Source: CAVDHB01 sp963608705 (GTDB taxonomy: Bacteria; Bacteroidota; Bacteroidia; Bacteroidales; Bacteroidaceae). Taken from it: a DNA stretch of 17,690 nt. Below the pieces are notes generated by a model, which ran no database searches, was not told the origin of the DNA, and saw only the letters and a program-made list of their open reading frames with translations. The stretch lies in contig CAVDHB010000043.1 of the NCBI GenBank assembly GCA_963608705.1, positions 1-17,690 on the forward strand, given 5' to 3'. Shown one piece after another: positions 13,784 through 17,690 of the stretch (within the stretch, counting starts at the first letter, position 1; every line of letters starts with the position of its first letter). The position numbers and the translations under genes are program-made.

Positions 13784-14578
13784 TTATACAGAAACCTTGC
13801 CGTCAATGTGCGGCCACGGGTTATAGTTCTCCAATTCAAAATCCTCGTACTGAAAGCTGAAAATGTCTTTTACGTCAGGATTCAGCTTCATCGTGGGAAG
13901 CGTCCGTGGCGTGCGAGTCAATTGCAGTTGCATCTGAGGAATATGATTCAAATAGATGTGCGCATCACCAAGCGTATGCACGAAATCACCCGCTTTCAAG
14001 CCTGTGACCTGCGCCATCATCTGAAGCAGCAAAGCATAGGAAGCGATGTTAAACGGTACGCCAAGGAATGTGTCCGCACTGCGCTGGTACATCTGCATGC
14101 TCAACCTGCCGTTCACCACATAGAACTGGAACAGGAGATGGCATGGCGGAAGATTCATCTGCTTCAAGTCCGCCACGTTCCATGCGCTGACAATGATGCG
14201 TCGGGAATCGGGATTATGCTTGATGGTCTCCACAGCCTCTTTTATCTGGTCGATGAAACCACCCTGGTAATCCGGCCATGAACGCCACTGATAACCGTAG
14301 ACATGCCCCAGGTTTCCGTCCTTGTCCGCCCACTCGTTCCATATCCGCACGCCGTGTTCTTGAAGATACTTCACGTTCGTGTCACCCCGGAGAAACCAGA
14401 GCAGCTCATAGATGATGGACTTCAAATGAAGTTTCTTGGTAGTGAGCAAAGGAAAGCCCTCTTCCAAATTAAACCGCATCTGGTGACCGAACACGCTGAT
14501 GGTGCCGGTACCGGTGCGGTCTTCTTTGCGAACTCCCTCCTCGAAAATCCTGTGTACGAGGTCGAGATATTGTTTCAT
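13784..14578 (-). CDS. thyA: Thymidylate synthase
   Basis: ThyA methylates dUMP to dTMP using methylene-tetrahydrofolate, leaving dihydrofolate for the next gene's product. The 264 residues equal the length of the E. coli enzyme. The catalytic cysteine is C146 in NLPPCHLLFQFY, with RRIIVSAWNV (126-135) binding phosphate, YQRSADTFLGVPFNIASYA downstream, and a C terminus ending HIDGKVSV. Everything needed for activity is present. Its start overlaps the stop of the upstream Lrp/AsnC-type gene by 4 nt (ATGA), and only 5 nt separate it from folA, so the three genes form a coupled operon. Confidence 0.98.
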   Translation of the reverse strand: MKQYLDLVHRIFEEGVRKEDRTGTGTISVFGHQMRFNLEEGFPLLTTKKLHLKSIIYELLWFLRGDTNVKYLQEHGVRIWNEWADKDGNLGHVYGYQWRSWPDYQGGFIDQIKEAVETIKHNPDSRRIIVSAWNVADLKQMNLPPCHLLFQFYVVNGRLSMQMYQRSADTFLGVPFNIASYALLLQMMAQVTGLKAGDFVHTLGDAHIYLNHIPQMQLQLTRTPRTLPTMKLNPDVKDIFSFQYEDFELENYNPWPHIDGKVSV

Positions 14579-15120
14579 TCTTTTACTTCTTCAGGCACTT
14601 CCGCATCAGGATTGTAGTCTTCCTTGTCCTCTTCTTTCTCCGCATTGTGCAATTCCTCGCTGCTCATGATGGGTACTTGACGGGCAATTTCCTCATGGAA
14701 AGAGATGATGGTCTCGGAACGGGACAGTCCAAGCGGCTGAAGTTTGTCGTGGATAATCTTCAACAAGTGACGGTTGTTGCGGGCGTAAATTTTGATGAAC
14801 ATGTCATATTCCCCTGTGGTGTAGTGACATTCCACCACCTCCGGAATCTGACGCAACGCCTCGGCCACACGGTCAAAGTCTTCCGGGTCTTTCAGATAAA
14901 GCCCCATATAAGCGCAGGTTTCATAGCCCACTTTCTCCGGGTTGATATTGAACTGGGAGCCTTTAATCACACCCATTCTCACGAAACGCTGCATACGCTG
15001 ATGAATGGCGGCACCTGAAACACCACACTGACGTGCCACTTCAAGGAAAGGTACACGAGCATTTGCCGCTACCATCTGTAAGATTTTAATGTCTAACGCA
15101 TCTAAGTTATGACGAGCCAT
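14575..15120 (-). CDS. Lrp/AsnC family transcriptional regulator with an acidic C-terminal tail
   Basis: The 181-residue protein has the family's winged HTH (LDALDIKILQMVAANARVPF followed by EVARQCGVSGAAIHQRMQRF, about 6-46) and the RAM ligand-binding/oligomerisation domain (about 65-145, including VVECHYTTGEYDMFIKIYA). Typical members are 150-165 residues. Here a strongly acidic tail (about 153-181, 13 of 29 residues Asp or Glu) extends beyond the RAM domain. It is the first gene of an operon with thyA and folA and overlaps thyA by 4 nt. The ligand is unknown, probably an amino acid. Direct repeats in its leader and dyads in the adjoining intergenic region could be its own binding sites. DNA binding is well supported; the target genes are not. 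Confidence 0.92.
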   Translation of the reverse strand: MARHNLDALDIKILQMVAANARVPFLEVARQCGVSGAAIHQRMQRFVRMGVIKGSQFNINPEKVGYETCAYMGLYLKDPEDFDRVAEALRQIPEVVECHYTTGEYDMFIKIYARNNRHLLKIIHDKLQPLGLSRSETIISFHEEIARQVPIMSSEELHNAEKEEDKEDYNPDAEVPEEVKE

Positions 15121-15162
15121 AGTTCTAATAAATTTCTAATAGTTTATTTTGTTTTTTCGATA

Positions 15163-15194
15163 CAAAGGTAGTAATTTAAATTCAAAACGGCACA
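15163..15194 (-). promoter_or_regulatory. Promoter of the lrp-like/thyA/folA operon
   Basis: On the minus strand, TACCTTTG (15170-15163) is a perfect -7 element, and TGTG (15194-15191), 20 nt upstream, is a one-mismatch -33. The predicted leader is about 36 nt and contains two direct TTCTAATA-type repeats in plus-strand notation (15123-15130 and 15134-15141). Confidence 0.7.
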
Positions 15195-15265
15195 GATTTT
15201 GTATTTATTAAAGGGCTTTATGACCAAAAGACCTATTCTTCACTGAAAGATTTCAGAAAGCCATC

Positions 15266-15297
15266 CTTGATATTTTATGGCTTATTTATTATCTTTG
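15266..15297 (+). promoter_or_regulatory. Promoter of the M64 peptidase operon
   Basis: CTTG (15266-15269), a 20-nt spacer and TATCTTTG (15290-15297) fit the -33/-7 consensus with one mismatch. The ATG follows 19 nt later, the same spacing as at recR. A perfect 14-bp dyad (15243-15256) lies 9 nt upstream of the -33 element. Confidence 0.75.
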
Positions 15298-15316
15298 TCG
15301 GCAAATTAAATATATA

Positions 15317-16609
15317 ATGAACAGACTATTTGCATTAACAGCCGCTTTTTTATGCCTCACAGGGGCTAAGGCGCAACAATTTGACACGTATTTTGAGAAC
15401 AACACTTTACGTCTCGACTACGCTTTCGCAGGAGACAGCGCACACCAGCACATCTACTTAGACGAGTTGAACAAGACACCCGGCTGGGCGGGAAGAAGAG
15501 TGAGACTGGACAAACTCCCCTTGCTGGGCAACGGACAGATTTATGTGAAGGACGCACAGACAGACTCGCTGTTGTATGAAACCTCCTTCTCCACCCTCTT
15601 CCAAGAGTGGCAAACCTCCGAAGAAGCAGCCAAGACAGAGAAATCCTTTGAAAACGTCTTCCAAGTACCATTTCCAAAGAACCCGGTGAACATTACAGTG
15701 CAGTTGCAGGATGTACATCATCAAATAACCGCCACCTTCACACATCGGGTAGACCCAAAGGACATCTTGATACGCCAGCAAGGATTCAACTCCGCACTGG
15801 TCACTCCCCACAAATACCTTTGGAAAGGTGGTGACACAAAAGGCTGCATAGATGTGGCGATTATGGCTGAGGGATACACCGAGGCAGAAATGCCCGTATT
15901 CTACAAAGACGCACAAATCGCCGTAGAGCAGATACTCGCCCACGAACCATTCAAGACGCTGAAAGACCGCTTCAACTTCGTGGCCGTGGCCTCGCCATCC
16001 AAAGACAGCGGAGTGAGCGAACCCAAGAAAGGCAAGTGGATTTCCACCGCCACCAGCTCACATTTCGACACCTTCTATTCTGACCGCTACCTGACCACCC
16101 TCCACCTGAAAGATGTGAACAACCTGCTGAGCGGCATCCCCTACGAGCATATCATCATCCTTGCCAACACGTCCACCTACGGTGGAGGAGGCATCTACAA
16201 CTCCTACACGTTGACAGCTGCCCACGACCGACTGTTCAAGCCGGTGGTCGTGCATGAGTTCGGACACAGCTTCGGCGGACTGGCCGACGAGTACTTCTAT
16301 GACGACCAGTATTCCACGATGTACCCGTCTGACACCGAGCCGTGGGAACCCAACATCACCACTTTGCGGGATTTCTCTTCTAAATGGAAAGACATGCTCC
16401 CCAAAAAGACAAAGATTCCCACGCCGGCTGACAAGAACCCCAAGCACATCTATACCAAAATCGGAGTGTATGAAGGCGGAGGATATCAGTCGAAAGGCGT
16501 GTACAGGGCTTTCCAGGAATGCCGCATGAAAATCAATGAAGCACCCGCCTTCTGCCCCGTATGCCAACGGGCATTGACCAGACTCATCAAATTCTATACC
16601 GACAAATAA
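15317..16609 (+). CDS. Secreted M64-family metallopeptidase
   Basis: This 430-residue protein has a signal peptide (about 1-19, ending TGAKA before QQFDTY). A beta-rich N-terminal domain (about 20-150) resembles the M64 N-terminal module. The peptidase domain begins near CIDVAIMAEGYTEAEM (177-192) and contains VVHEFGHSFGGLADEYFYD (311-329), with zinc ligands H313 and H317, catalytic E314, and an acidic residue of GLADEY as a likely third ligand. M64 includes the IgA peptidase of Clostridium ramosum, but most Bacteroides members have no known substrate, so cleavage of IgA should not be assumed. The motif is intact. It leads an operon with a thioredoxin-like and a VanZ-like gene, starting 8 nt and 569 nt after its stop respectively. 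It is probably periplasmic or exported further. Confidence 0.92.
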   Translation: MNRLFALTAAFLCLTGAKAQQFDTYFENNTLRLDYAFAGDSAHQHIYLDELNKTPGWAGRRVRLDKLPLLGNGQIYVKDAQTDSLLYETSFSTLFQEWQTSEEAAKTEKSFENVFQVPFPKNPVNITVQLQDVHHQITATFTHRVDPKDILIRQQGFNSALVTPHKYLWKGGDTKGCIDVAIMAEGYTEAEMPVFYKDAQIAVEQILAHEPFKTLKDRFNFVAVASPSKDSGVSEPKKGKWISTATSSHFDTFYSDRYLTTLHLKDVNNLLSGIPYEHIIILANTSTYGGGGIYNSYTLTAAHDRLFKPVVVHEFGHSFGGLADEYFYDDQYSTMYPSDTEPWEPNITTLRDFSSKWKDMLPKKTKIPTPADKNPKHIYTKIGVYEGGGYQSKGVYRAFQECRMKINEAPAFCPVCQRALTRLIKFYTDK

Positions 16610-16617
16610 TCAACACC

Positions 16618-17169
16618 ATGCACATAAAAACAATAGCCGCGGCCTTATTCGCCGCCGTCTGCTCGCTGCAAGCTGTAGCGCAGACAACCAAGACACTGAC
16701 ACAGAAAGCCGACAGCAACGGATACGTAGTATTCGATGGAGACAAAGCCCCAGACTTCACCGCCACATTGACTAACGGACAAAAAGTGACCCTCAGCCAA
16801 TTGAAAGGGAAAGTCGTAATGCTCCAGTTCACCGCCAGCTGGTGTGGTGTATGCCGAAAAGAGATGCCCTTCATCGAAAGGGATATTTGGCAACGCCACA
16901 AGGACAACAAAGACTTCGTACTGATAGGCATAGACCGGGACGAACCATTAGAGAAAGTGAAAGCCTTCGCCAAGTCTACAGGCATCACTTATCCACTGGC
17001 CTTGGCCCCCGGAGCAAACATCTACGCCAAGTACGCCCTGCGTGAATCGGGTATCACCCGCAATGTATTGATAGACAGGGAGGGAAAGATTATACTACGC
17101 ACCCGCCTATACAAGCCGGAAGAGTTCAAGAGATTAGTGGAGCGTATAAATAAGGAGTTAGCTAAATAG
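16618..17169 (+). CDS. Secreted thioredoxin-like protein (CGVC, no cis-proline)
   Basis: From the ATG at 16618 the product is 183 residues with a signal peptide (about 1-21, ending QAVA before QTTKTL). A longer in-frame start at 16561 lies inside the M64 gene and would bury the signal peptide, so it is rejected. The TlpA/AhpC-type thioredoxin domain contains APDFTATLTNGQKVTLSQLKG (44-64) and the active site FTASWCGVCRKEMP, with C76 and C79. At the place where the fold normally has a cis-proline before the LID strand, the sequence reads ESGITRNVLID (143-153), with Thr in place of Pro. It probably still does disulfide chemistry but may differ in redox potential or substrate release. It is likely translated together with the M64 peptidase, which has several cysteines. 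Confidence 0.88.
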   Translation: MHIKTIAAALFAAVCSLQAVAQTTKTLTQKADSNGYVVFDGDKAPDFTATLTNGQKVTLSQLKGKVVMLQFTASWCGVCRKEMPFIERDIWQRHKDNKDFVLIGIDRDEPLEKVKAFAKSTGITYPLALAPGANIYAKYALRESGITRNVLIDREGKIILRTRLYKPEEFKRLVERINKELAK

Positions 17170-17170
17170 A

Positions 17171-17557
17171 ATGGCACTTTCCAAACTACGCCACTATCCC
17201 CTTTCCCTTCTCTGCATAGCCGCCATCTGGTACCTATGCCTGTGCGATATGCCGGAAACGCCTTTAGACAATGTGCGCTTCATAGACAAATGGGTACACA
17301 TCGCTATGTATGGAGGAACAGGAATCGTGATTTGGGGAGAATACTTGTATCACCATCCCCGCATACAATGGAGGAAACTGTGCCTGTGGGGATGGTTTGC
17401 TCCCATACTGATGAGTGGAATGATAGAATTACTGCAAGCCTACTGCACAGGAGGAAGGAGAAACGGTGACTGGCTGGACTTCGCCGCCAACACCACTGGA
17501 GCCACTCTCGCTGCCCTCATCGGACTCTGCGTCGCCCGAATGCTGCGTAAGAAATAA
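17171..17557 (+). CDS. VanZ-family membrane protein
   Basis: The 128-residue protein has four predicted membrane helices (about 9-25, 41-60, 70-90 and 103-124). It carries VanZ-like conserved features: DKWVHIAMYGG (39-49) after the first helix, then IELLQAYCTGGRRNGDWLDFAANTTGA (in two parts, 85-99 and 100-111), a polar re-entrant-type segment with conserved E85 and D103. VanZ proteins are linked to low-level teicoplanin resistance in some Gram-positives, but members in Bacteroidetes have no defined role and no resistance should be inferred. It starts 1 nt after the thioredoxin-like gene's stop, so the two are co-translated, and a terminator follows. Confidence 0.85.
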   Translation: MALSKLRHYPLSLLCIAAIWYLCLCDMPETPLDNVRFIDKWVHIAMYGGTGIVIWGEYLYHHPRIQWRKLCLWGWFAPILMSGMIELLQAYCTGGRRNGDWLDFAANTTGATLAALIGLCVARMLRKK

Positions 17558-17568
17558 TACACATAGGA

Positions 17569-17592
17569 GAGGCTGTGTCAAACCACAGCCTC
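17569..17592 (+). terminator. Terminator of the M64 operon
   Basis: A perfect 9-bp stem, GAGGCTGTG (17569-17577) with CACAGCCTC (17584-17592), has a 6-nt loop and is followed by an AT-rich stretch. The T-tract is weak, but GAGGCTGTG-type hairpins at operon ends are common in this group. Confidence 0.7.
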
Positions 17593-17637
17593 ATTCATTA
17601 TATACATGTTTGGAAATAAGTTAGATTCTTCGTCCTT

Positions 17638-17690
17638 CGCGTCTCTACCTAAACAATGTTGATTAGTGGTACGATTGCGGATAATCATTG
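17638..17690 (+). repeat. Dispersed repeat, copy 4 (truncated, reaches window edge)
   Basis: The right hairpin arm and the conserved tail of the family are present in the same orientation as copy 1. It differs from copy 2 at 2 of 53 positions, and the match extends into the ATTG beyond the 86-nt core. The left arm and lead are missing, replaced by unrelated sequence. The element may continue past the window. Confidence 0.8.

Noticed and set aside
15317..16609. IgA protease
   Set aside because: M64 was named after an IgA peptidase, but this protein lacks evidence for that substrate, so only the family is called.
16561..16617. Earlier start for the second thioredoxin-like gene
   Set aside because: It lies inside the M64 coding sequence and would bury the signal peptide that begins at 16618.
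17171..17557. Teicoplanin resistance gene vanZ
   Set aside because: It is only a family-level match; no van cluster is present, and Gram-negative bacteria are intrinsically shielded from glycopeptides.

Overview
This window looks like chromosomal DNA from a gut-type Bacteroidales bacterium, most likely Bacteroidaceae (a Bacteroides or Phocaeicola relative). The evidence is the gene families (a DUF4369-type TlpA thioredoxin, DUF2851, a secreted M64 peptidase, a secreted GH78 rhamnosidase). It is also the promoters, which follow the Bacteroidetes -33/-7 form (TTTG, 19-21 nt, TAnnTTTG), and the near absence of Shine-Dalgarno sequences. The species cannot be fixed from the sequence alone. Coding density is high, and I see no phage, insertion sequence, CRISPR array or toxin-antitoxin pair.

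Layout from left to right. (1) A possible 3' end of an upstream gene and a dispersed repeat precede murF (peptidoglycan) and a secreted thioredoxin-like protein, closed by convergent terminators. (2) A minus-strand three-gene cassette encodes a ThiS/MoaD-like sulfur carrier, an E1-like ThiF/MoeB/HesA enzyme and a JAMM metallopeptidase. It is transcribed away from a DUF2851 gene. (3) A 357-bp intergenic stretch with two copies of the repeat comes before a secreted alpha-L-rhamnosidase. (4) A minus-strand tRNA-Arg(TCT) has a consensus promoter. (5) A tight plus-strand run, with neighbours touching or overlapping, holds recR, a four-helix membrane protein, a GT2 glycosyltransferase with an extra C-terminal domain, a GNAT acetyltransferase, and a 5'-nucleotidase split into two genes in reversed domain order. 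(6) A minus-strand lrp-like, thyA, dfrA/folA operon (folate/dTMP) converges on that run, and one hairpin overlaps both gene ends. (7) A plus-strand operon encodes a secreted M64 peptidase, a second thioredoxin-like protein and a VanZ-family membrane protein. Its terminator is followed by another copy of the repeat at the window edge.

The most notable system is the sulfur-carrier cassette. The carrier does not end in Gly-Gly but in GGG followed by Gln-Ala-His-Val, and the JAMM peptidase encoded two genes downstream has an intact H-x-H-x10-D motif. This suggests a proprotein that must be trimmed before the E1-like enzyme activates it, as in the CysO/Mec and HcyS/HcyD/HcyF sulfur-transfer systems. 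Other points of interest are the approximately 86-bp hairpin-plus-tail repeat found up to four times, the split 5'-nucleotidase, the glycosyltransferase C-terminal extension and a thioredoxin-like protein lacking the usual cis-proline.
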